64,000 bases of DNA from Allomuricauda ruestringensis DSM 13258 (GCF_000224085.1 NC_015945.1:1685501-1749500), one strand, 5' to 3'. Shown: positions 34,216-43,559, counted from the stretch's first letter. Notes: generated by a model not told the origin, from the sequence alone. A program made the numbers and translations.

Positions 34216-34629
34216 TTAGTGTGGTAATTTACTCCTTAAAACGCCATACGCAAAGGCTCCAAGTAACGCTCCAACCAAAACAATGACTATGGGCCAATAC
34301 CCAGCTCCCACCAAAATATAGATAGGTCCGGGACAAGCTCCGGCCAAGGCCCACCCCAATCCAAAGAGTGCTCCTCCCAAAATGTATCTGGCAATTGATT
34401 TTTCTTTGTCCAGTATAGTAATTGTTTCTCCTGAAAATGATTTTAGCTTCGATTTTTTGATCCATTGCACCAAAACAATGCCCACTGCCAATGCCGAGCC
34501 AATGATTCCGTACATGTGGAACGAATCAAACTGGAACATTTCATATATCCTAAACCACGAAGCAGCTTCCGATTTATACAAAACAATTCCCAAAAAGATG
34601 CCCAATATGATGTATACTACATTCTTCAT
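34216..34629 (-). CDS. YeeE/YedE-family sulfur transporter, C-terminal half protein
   Basis: The protein has 137 residues from ATG 34629. A longer frame running upstream is out of register with the real partner gene and is rejected. Four or so membrane helices are predicted. The sulfur-transport motif is present as GWALAGACPGPIYILVGAGY, with the Cys used in TsuA-type thiosulfate uptake. It overlaps the preceding YeeE half gene by 4 nt. The two proteins together would make one complete transporter. It is the last gene of the RND/sulfur operon. Confidence 0.85.
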   Translation of the reverse strand: MKNVVYIILGIFLGIVLYKSEAASWFRIYEMFQFDSFHMYGIIGSALAVGIVLVQWIKKSKLKSFSGETITILDKEKSIARYILGGALFGLGWALAGACPGPIYILVGAGYWPIVIVLVGALLGAFAYGVLRSKLPH

Positions 34630-35183
34630 ACCGTAAAAATTAAGGGAAACAACAAGTGAACCATGATCAATCCTCCGATAAAAAATCCGATAACTGCAAT
34701 CAAGGAAGGTCGCTGTAAATTGCTCAAACCAGAAATAGCATGCCCAGAGGTACAACCTCCCGCATATCTTGTGCCAAATCCTACCAAAAAGCCAGCCACC
34801 AAAAGAATGATCCACACTTTAGGATCGGCAAGGGATTCCACACTAAAAAGTTCCGTGGGCAAATAGGCTGTACCAGCACTATCAAACCCGAGTTCTTGCA
34901 ATTTGGTAACGGTTTTATCTGAAATGTTTACTGCTGGATTGGGGGAAAGCAGCTGAGCTCCAACAAACCCCCCGATTACAGAGCCAAGGACAACCAAAAG
35001 GTTCCAGCGTTTGGATTTTACATCTATTTTGAAGTAATCCGAAAACTTTCCAGCACCACCAATGGAACAAAAAGTCTCAAGGTTGGACGACATTCCAAAA
35101 CGTTTGCCCATAAGAATAAGCAAAGCCATGATCAGGGCAATGAGTGGGCCCGATACATACCAAGGCCAAGGTTGATAAAGCAT
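34626..35183 (-). CDS. YeeE/YedE-family sulfur transporter, N-terminal half protein
   Basis: The protein has 185 residues from ATG 35183, with GTG 35210 as an in-frame alternative. It is a membrane protein with the motif GTRYAGGCTSGHAISGLSNLQ, the conserved Cys-containing sulfur-relay signature of the YeeE/TsuA family. Split YeeE halves next to rhodaneses or MBL persulfide dioxygenases are common in Bacteroidota. Together with the next gene, which overlaps it, this forms the predicted pore for thiosulfate or a related sulfur species. Direction of transport (probably import) is inferred from TsuA. Confidence 0.87.
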   Translation of the reverse strand: MLYQPWPWYVSGPLIALIMALLILMGKRFGMSSNLETFCSIGGAGKFSDYFKIDVKSKRWNLLVVLGSVIGGFVGAQLLSPNPAVNISDKTVTKLQELGFDSAGTAYLPTELFSVESLADPKVWIILLVAGFLVGFGTRYAGGCTSGHAISGLSNLQRPSLIAVIGFFIGGLIMVHLLFPLIFTV

Positions 35184-35242
35184 TTTCGTGAGATTTTGGG
35201 CAAAGATCACGAAAATGCCTTAAATAACAAACTTATGGGATA

Positions 35243-35446
35243 TCAACAACAGTTCTTATCAGAATCTTGAACTCCGAATTTCTTCAAAATATCTTCCAAC
35301 AAGCACCATCTGGTCAAGGATGACTGAAGCAAGTTGGCCCCGACAAAAGCGGTAAACCAAAGCCAATTTTGACTTACATAAATAGCCAAAATCAGACTTA
35401 TTAATATAAACGTTCCCGCTACGCCTCTTACAATTCTATTTCTCAT
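35243..35446 (-). CDS. DUF2892 small membrane protein (YgaP-like TM domain)
   Basis: The protein has 67 residues with an opening RIVRGVAGTFILISLILAI, a second helix, and a C-terminal segment SLTRWCLLEDILKKFGVQDS ending in CC. DUF2892 is the membrane part of the rhodanese YgaP in E. coli, and it is often found free next to sulfur genes. The gene lies 10 nt after the PII-like gene and 59 nt before the first YeeE half, so is likely part of the same operon. A second DUF2892 gene is at 43.9 kb. The three cysteines could handle persulfide, but this is unproven. Confidence 0.82.
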   Translation of the reverse strand: MRNRIVRGVAGTFILISLILAIYVSQNWLWFTAFVGANLLQSSLTRWCLLEDILKKFGVQDSDKNCC

Positions 35447-35456
35447 AATTTAATTT

Positions 35457-35762
35457 TTATACAGTTCTTTCAATAGGTACCTCAACCGCCCGAATGGGGT
35501 TTGTGGTCTCACTTTTTTGGTTGAATTCTTCCAACAATTTGAAAAACTCGGTGACTTTTTCTTCCTCGGTGAAGGAAAAAAACAGGTTGGAAGCCGCTCC
35601 ACCCTTTTCACTTGGGAACCAACTATTGGTGTAGAACATAGGCGGAGTGTTTTTGTACCCATCTATGTCCGACCCGCTAAAATTTTCTATACCTGCCTTT
35701 TTGAAGAGTTTGAACACTTCCTTTTCATACTCTTCTACCGTGGTAACGATGATCATTTTCAT
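35457..35762 (-). CDS. Small PII/ferredoxin-like-fold protein of the RND operon
   Basis: A 101-residue cytoplasmic protein with an alternating beta-alpha-beta pattern: MKMIIVTTVEEYEKEVFKLF, then a loop, then ASNLFFSFTEEEKVTEFFKLLEE, and a terminal IRAVEVPIERTV. The fold resembles PII/DUF3240-type proteins that often sit beside RND pump genes, but a strict motif match is missing, so family membership is moderate. It lies 105 nt after the RND permease and 10 nt before a DUF2892 gene. It may modulate transport by binding a small ligand. Confidence 0.6.
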   Translation of the reverse strand: MKMIIVTTVEEYEKEVFKLFKKAGIENFSGSDIDGYKNTPPMFYTNSWFPSEKGGAASNLFFSFTEEEKVTEFFKLLEEFNQKSETTNPIRAVEVPIERTV

Positions 35763-35867
35763 GTGCTTATTTTTATAGTTTTTTCAATGGTCACATGGAA
35801 CCTTTGACGACTAAAAGAATCATTGTACTGTGTGTCCAAAGATTATTTTAGTCGTGTCGGTTTCATT

Positions 35868-38800
35868 TTACTTGTAGTTTTTGCGTTCAATTAGATAATA
35901 AACCAATGGCACCACCAATAGCGTCAAGACGGTGGATACTATGGTTCCTCCCATAAGCGATATGGCCAATCCCTGAAAAATAGGGTCGAACAAGATCACA
36001 AAGGCTCCAATAACCACGGTTCCTGCAGTCAATAAAATTGGTGTGGTACGAACGGCACCCGCTTCTATCACAGCTTGTTTCAAGGGAACCCCGTCATCCA
36101 ATCTTAAATTGACGAAGTCAATCAGTAGCACCGAGTTCCGTACCATGATTCCCGCAAGGGCAATCATACCGATAAAAGATGTTGCTGTAAAGAATGCACC
36201 GAGCAACCAGTGTCCGAGCACAATCCCAATCAATGACAATGGTATGGCTACCATCATCACCATAGGTGCCTTAAAGTTTTGGAACCACCCCACGATCAAC
36301 ATATAAATAATGACAATCACACCCAAGAATGCGATTCCCAAATCGCGGAACACCTCCAAGGTAATTTGCCATTCTCCATCCCACTTTACGGTGTAATCAT
36401 CTTCAAATTGGGGCTGTTCCATGTAAAGCTCATTGATGGAGTATCCCTGCGGAAGTTTCAATTGATTCAGCTTATCGGTCATCCCCAAAATGGCATAAAC
36501 CGGACTTTCCAATTCCCCCGCCATATCGGACATTACATACACCACTCTTTTTTGATTTTTTCTGTAGATACTTTTGGCTTTGATTCCTTCTTTCACCGAA
36601 ACCAAATCACCAACAGATACCATATTGCCCTGCTGTGATGCTATTTTCAGTTGCTTGATTTCCTCCAAGCTGGATTTATCCTTCTCACTAATGGAAAGTA
36701 CAATTCCAATTTGGTCAAAGGCATCTTCACGGTAGATATGCGATACGGGCTGTTCACGGAAGGCCATGGCCATCACCTGTACAATTTGTTGCGGAGTAAT
36801 GCCATAAAGCATCGCTTTTTCCTTATCGATCACAAAATCATACTCCACTTGATCATCTTCGACCATCCAATCCACATCCACCACATCGGCAGTGTTGTTC
36901 AAGATGCCCTTCACCTTGTCGGCCAAGGCAATCTGCTTGTCGTAATCGGGACCGTAAACCTCAGCCACAATGGTAGATAATACGGGAGGCCCTGGGGGTA
37001 CTTCAACAATTTTGATGTTCGCATCGTATTTTTTGCCCAATTCCTGGATTTTTGGTCTGAGCAATTTGGCAATGTCGTGACTTTGCTCGCTTCTGTCGTG
37101 CTTGTCCACCAAATTGACTTGAATATCGGCCATATTACTACCTCCCCGAAGGTCGTAGTGCCTTACCAATCCATTGAAGGTAATCGGAGCCGATGTACCT
37201 ACGTAGGTTTGATAGTTGACCACTTCCGGACGAGTGGACAGATACGCTCCAATTTCTTTGGTTACAGCCGATGTCCTTTCCAAGGTCGTTCCTTCGGGAA
37301 GGTCTATCACTACTTGGAACTCGTTCTTGTTATCAAAAGGAAGCATTTTTACGGCTACCGATTTGGTAAAGAACATTCCTATGGAGGCAAGCAGCAAGAA
37401 GAAGGTAATCCCCAAGAACAACCATCTTTTTTTCTTGCTCTCGATCAAAGGACTTTCAAAGCGCGAATAGGCTTTGTAGATAAACGTATCTTGGATTTCG
37501 ACCGGTTTTTCTTCTTTTTTCTTCTTTTTGTCTTTCTCTCTCAGGAAGATGTAGCCCAAATACGGGGTTATCGTCAATGCCACAAACAATGATAGCAACA
37601 TCGCAATCGAAGCTCCAATGGGCATGGGCGACATATAAGGTCCCATCAAGCCAGATACAAATGCCATGGGCAACACCGATGCAATTACCGTGAAGGTGGC
37701 CAAAATTGTCGGGTTCCCTACCTCGTTGATGGCATAAATCGCAGCATCTTTAAACGGCAACCGTTTCATTTTAAAGTGACGGTGCATGTTCTCCGCAATG
37801 ATGATGGAGTCGTCCACCACGATACCGGTTACAAAAACCAAAGCGAACAAGGTGATTCGGTTTAAGGTGTAATCCAGCATATAGTAACTGAGCAAAGTCA
37901 ATGCAAAGGTAATGGGCACCGATAGGAACACCACGAGTCCACCTCTCCACCCCATGGCCAACATGACCACAAAGGTCACGGCAATGATGGCGCCGATCAA
38001 GTGCATCAACAATTCAGATACTTTTTGCGATGCAGTCTGTCCATAGTTTCGGGTCACCTCAACCTTTACCTCATCTGGAATCAGGGTTGTTTTTAAATGA
38101 TCCACTTTCTCCAACACCACATCGGCAATCTTCATCGCATCGGCACCTTTGCGCTTGGCAATGGATATGGTTACCGCCGGATATTCTGATTTATAGGTCT
38201 CTGCTTTTTCACTTGCTTCTCCAAATCCAAGGGAAACATAGTTTTTAGGTAGTTCTGGGCCATCCAATACCTTTGCAATCTGTTTTAGATAGATGGGTTG
38301 ACTTTGTTTGGTGCCTACAATCAGGTTTTCAAGGTCTTCTTTGGTCTCCAAAAAATTTCCTGTGCTGATGTGGAACTCGGTATCGTTGGAAATGAAGTTA
38401 CCGGAATCCATCTGTTGGTTATTGGCTTTTATCATTTGGGCCACGGCCAACATATCAATGCCAGATTCGGCCATTTTATCCTTGTCCACCACCACACGAA
38501 GCTGGGGACTGCGTCCTCCTATCTTTTTGGTGATGGAAACACCATTAACTTTTTCGATCTCGTTGATGAGCTCTCCTGAAATTTGCCTTAACTGAAAATC
38601 ATTGTACTCCTCGCTCCAAAGTGTCAAGGCCAGCATGGGTACATCATCAATGGCACGTGTTTTTACCAAAGGCATGGTAACTCCAGCCGGCATTTGGTCC
38701 ATGTGCTTGTTGATCTCATCGTACAAGCGTACCAAAGACCTTTCGATATCTTCTCCCACGTAGAACTGTACAATGGCCATTCCCTGCTCTTGCATGGAAG

Positions 38801-39062
38801 TGGTGTACACATATTCTACGCCTTTAATGTTCGATATAATTTTTTCCAGTGGTTTTGTAATCCTGGATTCCACCTCTGTTGGGCTGGCTCCGGGATACCC
38901 CACAAATATGTCCGCCATGGGCACGTCTATCTGGGGCTCTTCTTCCCTTGGAATCAGAAAAGAACTGTACACCCCAATCACCATAAATACGATCATTAAG
39001 AGTACAGTTAGTTTGGAGCTTATAAACCCTTTGGCTATTCTACCTGCAAGTCCTTCTTTCAT
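35868..39062 (-). CDS. RND-family efflux permease in the sulfur operon
   Basis: The protein has 1064 residues and about twelve membrane helices in two halves. The N-terminal signature is LTVLLMIVFMVIGVYSSFLIPREEEP. TM4 contains VTGIVVDDSIIIAEN with two adjacent Asp, the proton relay of HAE-type RND proteins, rather than the D-D-E spacing of metal pumps. Periplasmic porter loops occur in each half (for example GASPTEVESRITKPLEKI). It forms a tripartite pump with the MFP and TolC genes upstream. The presence of PII-like, DUF2892 and YeeE genes after it, and the sulfur-regulon site before the operon, points to a sulfur-related substrate rather than a drug. The substrate remains unknown. Confidence 0.9.
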   Translation of the reverse strand: MKEGLAGRIAKGFISSKLTVLLMIVFMVIGVYSSFLIPREEEPQIDVPMADIFVGYPGASPTEVESRITKPLEKIISNIKGVEYVYTTSMQEQGMAIVQFYVGEDIERSLVRLYDEINKHMDQMPAGVTMPLVKTRAIDDVPMLALTLWSEEYNDFQLRQISGELINEIEKVNGVSITKKIGGRSPQLRVVVDKDKMAESGIDMLAVAQMIKANNQQMDSGNFISNDTEFHISTGNFLETKEDLENLIVGTKQSQPIYLKQIAKVLDGPELPKNYVSLGFGEASEKAETYKSEYPAVTISIAKRKGADAMKIADVVLEKVDHLKTTLIPDEVKVEVTRNYGQTASQKVSELLMHLIGAIIAVTFVVMLAMGWRGGLVVFLSVPITFALTLLSYYMLDYTLNRITLFALVFVTGIVVDDSIIIAENMHRHFKMKRLPFKDAAIYAINEVGNPTILATFTVIASVLPMAFVSGLMGPYMSPMPIGASIAMLLSLFVALTITPYLGYIFLREKDKKKKKEEKPVEIQDTFIYKAYSRFESPLIESKKKRWLFLGITFFLLLASIGMFFTKSVAVKMLPFDNKNEFQVVIDLPEGTTLERTSAVTKEIGAYLSTRPEVVNYQTYVGTSAPITFNGLVRHYDLRGGSNMADIQVNLVDKHDRSEQSHDIAKLLRPKIQELGKKYDANIKIVEVPPGPPVLSTIVAEVYGPDYDKQIALADKVKGILNNTADVVDVDWMVEDDQVEYDFVIDKEKAMLYGITPQQIVQVMAMAFREQPVSHIYREDAFDQIGIVLSISEKDKSSLEEIKQLKIASQQGNMVSVGDLVSVKEGIKAKSIYRKNQKRVVYVMSDMAGELESPVYAILGMTDKLNQLKLPQGYSINELYMEQPQFEDDYTVKWDGEWQITLEVFRDLGIAFLGVIVIIYMLIVGWFQNFKAPMVMMVAIPLSLIGIVLGHWLLGAFFTATSFIGMIALAGIMVRNSVLLIDFVNLRLDDGVPLKQAVIEAGAVRTTPILLTAGTVVIGAFVILFDPIFQGLAISLMGGTIVSTVLTLLVVPLVYYLIERKNYK

Positions 39063-39078
39063 TGTTAGCGTTTTTGGG

Positions 39079-40170
39079 TTATTGAATGCTTACTTTAGCT
39101 CCGTTGTACAACTTACCCTCTGCCGAGACGATATATTGGTCTCCTTCGGACAGGCCGGACAAAACTTCTACTTCATCGCCATAGGTATCGCCCAGTCTCA
39201 ACCAACGTAAAAGAGCGACATTGTCTTGCCCCAGGGTATAAACACCCGTTAACTGACCTTTATGCACCAAGGCTTTGGACGGAACGGTAACAACTGTTTT
39301 ACCATTGCTCTCATTTTCCGCCTCGAGCCTTACGGTTGCATACATACCTGACAAAATCTTGGTTTCTGTTCTGTCCAATAATACTTTCATTACATATTGT
39401 CCTCCTGTATTTTGTGCCGAGGCACTCAACTCCGATACTTTACCTGTAATCGTGGTATCCAAAGCCTTTACCAGAATGTGTGCTTTGGTTCCCACTTCTA
39501 TACCGGAAATATTATTCTCTGAAACCTTCGCAACTACTTCAAAACCTCCTCCAGCTGATTCAATGGATACCAACGGAACACCTGGATTGGCCATATCGCC
39601 TTCTTCAATGTAGGTGTTGGTGACCACCCCACTGAAAGGGGTCCTAATGTTCGCGTAGGCGAATTGGGAATTCACTTCGTTCTTCATTTGGTTTGCGGCT
39701 TCCAATCTGGCTTTAGCCATTTCGTAGCGTGCGGTCATATCATCCAGCTCTTTTTGTGAAGCACTGTTTTGCTCAAAAAGATTCTGAAATCTTTCATAGT
39801 CCTTCTTTGCATTATTGAAGGCCGCAGTAGCCTCTGTAATGGATGCCTCCACCTGTGCTTTTTTGGCACGTAGGTCTACATTGTTGATTGAAATCAAAAG
39901 GTCTCCCTTGTTTACTTTCTGACCTATTTTTACAGGAAGTGATTCCACATGACCCATTATTCTAGTACTCAAGGTGGCGCTATTCACGGCCTTAATTTGA
40001 CCACTACCCGCCAAAATGGTGGAACTATCGCCCATGTCCACATCGGCAATGGTTACCTTTACAGCCTCTGAGGTCGTTGCGGCTTGTTTTTCATCACTCC
40101 CACACCCTGCAAGGGTCAATCCCAAAGCAAGAATTAAAGTGAAGCTTTTATATATCGTAGTGTTTTTCAT
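39079..40170 (-). CDS. RND periplasmic adaptor lipoprotein
   Basis: The protein has 363 residues. The lipoprotein signal ends in LTLAGCGSDEK, so a lipidated Cys is predicted at about residue 23. The two lipoyl half motifs are VNKGDLLISINNVDLRAK and RTPFSGVVTNTYIEEGDMA, separated by a helical hairpin (VEASITEATAAFNNAKKDYERFQNLFEQNSASQ). It lies 16 nt before the permease and 7 nt after the TolC gene, in the same operon. It connects the permease at 35.9 kb to the outer-membrane channel. Confidence 0.9.
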   Translation of the reverse strand: MKNTTIYKSFTLILALGLTLAGCGSDEKQAATTSEAVKVTIADVDMGDSSTILAGSGQIKAVNSATLSTRIMGHVESLPVKIGQKVNKGDLLISINNVDLRAKKAQVEASITEATAAFNNAKKDYERFQNLFEQNSASQKELDDMTARYEMAKARLEAANQMKNEVNSQFAYANIRTPFSGVVTNTYIEEGDMANPGVPLVSIESAGGGFEVVAKVSENNISGIEVGTKAHILVKALDTTITGKVSELSASAQNTGGQYVMKVLLDRTETKILSGMYATVRLEAENESNGKTVVTVPSKALVHKGQLTGVYTLGQDNVALLRWLRLGDTYGDEVEVLSGLSEGDQYIVSAEGKLYNGAKVSIQ

Positions 40171-40177
40171 GTTGCAA

Positions 40178-41482
40178 TTATTCTTTGGTTAAAAATGTTA
40201 ATAAGGATTGTGCTTGATTGTATTCAAAAATGGTTTGATAATAGGCCAATTGTTTTTCGGCATAGGTGGCTTCGGCCATCAATAGATCCGTTGTTTTTTC
40301 CAAACCTTCCTTGAATCTGTTGGTACGAATCCTTAAGGATTCTTCGGATTGCTCCATAGCCAATTTTGAGGTCTGGAGTCTACTCGCGGCATCCTCGACC
40401 ATCCGTTTGGTGCGTTGTAGCTCCATAGTACTTTTGGCGATGTACTGTTCGTATTCCTGTTTCGCTTTTTCATAACTTGTTTTGCTCTTTCCTACTTTGG
40501 CAAAGCGTTGGGATCCTTTAAAAACATCCCAGCTCAGACTTGCCCCAATAATGTATCCTTTGGCATCGGCCTGAAAAATTTGATCGTCGTACATTTCGTA
40601 GCTGGCAAATGCATTCAGTCTTGGCAAAAAGGTCATATTGTCGGCCTTCATGTTTGCTTTGTAGGCTTCGGACACCAAATCCATGGCTTTTACATCGGCC
40701 CTGTTTTCCAGTGAAACTTCCACTGATTCGCCCAAATTATCAGGCACCAATTCTTCGGAGGGTTCATAGACCACATCTCCCTGTTCGTTCATTAAAAAGG
40801 CTAGGTAGTCCGATGCATTTTTCACATTGCTTTTAGCAGTATTCAGTTGATCGGAAACCTCAGTTACTCGAACCTTTACTTCCAACAGATCTGCTTTTTG
40901 AAGCAAGCCTTGGTCGAAGCTGTTCTGTGCCATATTCAAATTGGCATTGGCGGCATCGTAGGCTTTTTGAAGTACGGCCACAGCTCTGTGCGCCAATTGC
41001 AGTTGACCATAAGCCTTTTGGGCTTCAAAATCCAGATAGTCCCTAGTTCTCATGGCCTGAAGCTCTTTGGCTTCCATAGTGGTCTTGGCGGCTTTACGCT
41101 GATAAAATCCATCTAAATTGATCAAGGGCTGTTCCACCGAAACTTTGGTGGTGTAGTTCTCAATCTGATCTGGGTCGTTCAACAAAGCAGGGTTGAAATC
41201 TGCCTGGGTCAAAATCTCCTGGTTGAGTTTGGAACCAAAGGCCATCAATGGATTCGTGGTTGCCATTCCTGTATGCGACACAGCAATCTGTGGCAAAAAG
41301 ATGGAGTTGGAGAACCTATAATCGTATTTTGCCATTTTGGCTTCCTGTTCGGACACCTTGATGCTGGCATTGGACTCTTGCACCTTTGTCAATACTTCTT
41401 CCAAAGAAATTTTGACAGGGTCTTGGGCAAATAGTTGTCCCTGGATCCAAATGAGTATTGTTAATGTAATTATTCGTTTCAT
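40178..41482 (-). CDS. TolC-family outer-membrane efflux channel
   Basis: The protein has 434 residues with a signal peptide (IITLTILIWIQGQLFAQ). Two homologous helical-coil repeats are typical of TolC: SNASIKVSEQEAKMAKYDYR in the first, and ENRADVKAMDLVSEAYKANM in the second, with heptad-like Ala, Gln and Lys runs. It is the first gene of the operon and its promoter carries a perfect shared Crp/Fnr-type palindrome at 41532-41545. It is distinct from the channel fused to the metal pump at 6.6-11 kb. Confidence 0.9.
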   Translation of the reverse strand: MKRIITLTILIWIQGQLFAQDPVKISLEEVLTKVQESNASIKVSEQEAKMAKYDYRFSNSIFLPQIAVSHTGMATTNPLMAFGSKLNQEILTQADFNPALLNDPDQIENYTTKVSVEQPLINLDGFYQRKAAKTTMEAKELQAMRTRDYLDFEAQKAYGQLQLAHRAVAVLQKAYDAANANLNMAQNSFDQGLLQKADLLEVKVRVTEVSDQLNTAKSNVKNASDYLAFLMNEQGDVVYEPSEELVPDNLGESVEVSLENRADVKAMDLVSEAYKANMKADNMTFLPRLNAFASYEMYDDQIFQADAKGYIIGASLSWDVFKGSQRFAKVGKSKTSYEKAKQEYEQYIAKSTMELQRTKRMVEDAASRLQTSKLAMEQSEESLRIRTNRFKEGLEKTTDLLMAEATYAEKQLAYYQTIFEYNQAQSLLTFLTKE

Positions 41483-41501
41483 GTATTTAAATAATTTGAA
41501 G

Positions 41502-41545
41502 CAAAATTAAATTTGGCTATTCAACTGCACAGTAACCTTGGTTAC
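41502..41545 (-). promoter_or_regulatory. Crp/Fnr-type site plus -7 element of the RND/YeeE operon
   Basis: GTAAC-CTTG-GTTAC (41532-41545) is a perfect palindromic pair. Its centre is exactly 33 bp from the minus-strand -7 TAATTTTG (41509-41502), with the tolC ATG at 41482. The remainder of the gap 41546-41787 holds no gene; only the 3' side of the flavoprotein gene follows. Confidence 0.78.
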
Positions 41546-41787
41546 CGAGAAAAATGTCCTGTTTTCCTAAAAAAATGAACCTCAACATGCCCCGATTACC
41601 AAAGAAATGGGTCATATTGAGGCTTGTCCAATAAGGAGGACATGTTTTAAGCGTTCCGGGTTCCCCCGTGTCCCCCGGCAACAATGACCAATACTTTTAT
41701 GCTCAAATAGATGAACTTAAAGAACTGGATTATGGGGTTCATCATAACAAATCGTTTGTATTTGGATATTCTTCGTGTCATAACTGT

Positions 41788-43245
41788 CTATTCTGGAATT
41801 AACCACCAAAAGGGTTTCATTTTTGCTTTGTAAAGGAAGGCGTGGTGCAATGCCAACTTCAGCCAATGTCCGGCAAGACCAATGGTACCAAAGGTTTTGC
41901 CCAATTTTCTGCCGTGTGTGTCTGGATATTTCTTAAAATCCGGCACAATGGGGTAGGTGGTTATGCTGATACCACTGCCCTTCGTCATCCCAAATCCTGC
42001 CGATGCTATGCATGCTGCGCCCATATTACCCATAGACCCTTTGTGATGGAGTTCATCATTGGAATGCTTGATCATTTCTATGATGTTGTCGGCCACCAAT
42101 TTTGCAGTGATGCCCGATGGCATTCCCGTTCTTGGAGGAGCGGGTGAAATATCGGTGCCATTTTTGCTCTTTCTGGGTTTGGAAATACTGTGTGGTGGTG
42201 CAAAGGCAATTCCTGGGGCAAAAATATTGGGATAGGAAGGGTTTTGATAGGTTTCCGGCCAATCCTGTACACTCCACTCTTCATAAGGTTTGGGTGTGTA
42301 GTCGGCATCCACGATCATGAATCCCCTAAAAAGTCTGTCCGTGATATCGCCCCCTGTTTTGTCGTAGGCCTTAAAACCATGACCTGAAAAGGAAGGAATC
42401 AACATGGCAAAATCAAAAGATTCCTGTTTTTGCTCCCCTCCAAGGTTTTCATAATGGGCCACCCCATCTTCCACTTTATGGACACCAGCTCCCAAAATCC
42501 ATTTGATTCCCCTATCCTCAAAAACCATTTCCACCATTTCACTGGACTTCATAATGTTGCTTCCATAACTCAACAACATACCGTCCATGCCAAAATCTCC
42601 AAGATTATATTCATTGGCAATCCAGGTGATCTCAGCCATATCCCTCACTTTGTGCCTACGCAGCTCTTGTTCCACGTTCAGGATGTATTCGAAGGCTGCA
42701 CCCTGGCAGGTTGATTTCGCATGCCCGGTCCCAATCAAAATTTTGGCCTTTTTCCCCTGTTTCATTTGTTGGATAAGATCATTCAGGGCGTTCCATGCCT
42801 CATCGGCATGGGTATAGGTGCAAACGGAATGGGCTTTATTTTTTCCGGGGGACAGTCCTTCAGTGGCTTCAAAATTGAGTTTTGGCCCAGTGGCATTGAT
42901 CAGGTAATCATAGGTCACTTTTTCCGTGGCTCCTTTTTCGTTCCCTGACACATATTCTGCCAACACATAAGGTTTTGGCTCTTGCTGGTCGCCTTCGGGA
43001 TGGAAACTGACGGCCTTGGCCTGTTTATAATCGATATGTTTTTTTGCATACAAGGGTGCCAATGGGAACAGGATGTCCTTCGGTTTCATTCTGCCAATTC
43101 CCACCCAGATATTGGAAGGGATCCATTGGTAGTTACTGTTGGGTGACACCACCACTACTTCATGCGCTTTGGAGAGCTTTCTTCTGAGATGGGATGCGGC
43201 CACATGACCTGCTATACCAGCTCCAAGGACGACTATTTTGGCCAT
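41788..43245 (-). CDS. Sulfide:quinone oxidoreductase-like FAD-dependent enzyme
   Basis: A 485-residue two-dinucleotide-fold flavoprotein with the N-terminal FAD site VVLGAGIAGHVAA. Cysteines sit in SVCTYTH, STCQGAAFEY and GAACIASAG, as in sulfide:quinone oxidoreductases, which oxidise sulfide to sulfane sulfur and reduce the quinone pool. Its C-terminus has a hydrophobic region (WLKLALHHAFLYKAK) for membrane association. It fits with CstB-like persulfide dioxygenases downstream in sulfide detoxification. Its promoter carries a shared site. The substrate is inferred from fold, cysteines and context; related type II NADH dehydrogenases or flavocytochrome c-type enzymes are the alternative. Confidence 0.78.
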   Translation of the reverse strand: MAKIVVLGAGIAGHVAASHLRRKLSKAHEVVVVSPNSNYQWIPSNIWVGIGRMKPKDILFPLAPLYAKKHIDYKQAKAVSFHPEGDQQEPKPYVLAEYVSGNEKGATEKVTYDYLINATGPKLNFEATEGLSPGKNKAHSVCTYTHADEAWNALNDLIQQMKQGKKAKILIGTGHAKSTCQGAAFEYILNVEQELRRHKVRDMAEITWIANEYNLGDFGMDGMLLSYGSNIMKSSEMVEMVFEDRGIKWILGAGVHKVEDGVAHYENLGGEQKQESFDFAMLIPSFSGHGFKAYDKTGGDITDRLFRGFMIVDADYTPKPYEEWSVQDWPETYQNPSYPNIFAPGIAFAPPHSISKPRKSKNGTDISPAPPRTGMPSGITAKLVADNIIEMIKHSNDELHHKGSMGNMGAACIASAGFGMTKGSGISITTYPIVPDFKKYPDTHGRKLGKTFGTIGLAGHWLKLALHHAFLYKAKMKPFWWLIPE

Positions 43246-43262
43246 TTTTATATCATTTTACC

Positions 43263-43306
43263 CAAAGTTAGCTTTTGGTTACCAGATATAAAGTGACCTA
43301 GGTCAC
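43263..43306 (-). promoter_or_regulatory. Crp/Fnr-type site plus -7 element of the SQR-like gene
   Basis: GTGAC-CTAG-GTCAC (43293-43306) is a fully symmetric palindrome centred exactly 33 bp from the minus-strand -7 TAACTTTG (43270-43263), with the ATG at 43245. Confidence 0.78.
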
Positions 43307-43430
43307 ATTACATAAAACAAGTATGGGTAAGTCACAAATATCCAATGATTGCAAAAATTATCGATCAAAAACAGTTTTAACACAACGATAAACATCATCG
43401 TTTAAAAACTGCTATATACAAAGAAGTTGT

Positions 43431-43559
43431 TTATTTTTTGCCACTGTTCATCATGGCCAAGACTGCAATTACGAGAACAACGACCACAAGAGCGAACACA
43501 CCTATCATCCAGATGCCGTTCTCCCATGATACCAATGGAATACTAAAGAGTGTTTTCAC
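43431..43559 (-). CDS. Small membrane protein (42 residues)
   Basis: My translation from GTG 43559 to TAA 43431 gives 42 residues: a short amphipathic start (VKTLFSIPLVSWENGIW), one strong hydrophobic helix (MIGVFALVVVVLVIAVLAMM) and a basic end (NSGKK). A minus-strand -7 element TAATTTTG (43591-43584) lies 25 bp upstream of the start. It is oriented like a cytochrome-oxidase or CydX-type single-TM accessory protein, but no family is established. It is downstream of the palindromic element at 43.7 kb and upstream of the SQR-like gene. Confidence 0.55.
   Translation of the reverse strand: MKTLFSIPLVSWENGIWMIGVFALVVVVLVIAVLAMMNSGKK

Noticed and set aside
34630..34815. Upstream extension of the C-terminal YeeE half gene
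   Set aside because: It overlaps the preceding YeeE gene in another frame and encodes no transporter-like sequence; the ATG at 34629 with a 4-nt overlap is natural.
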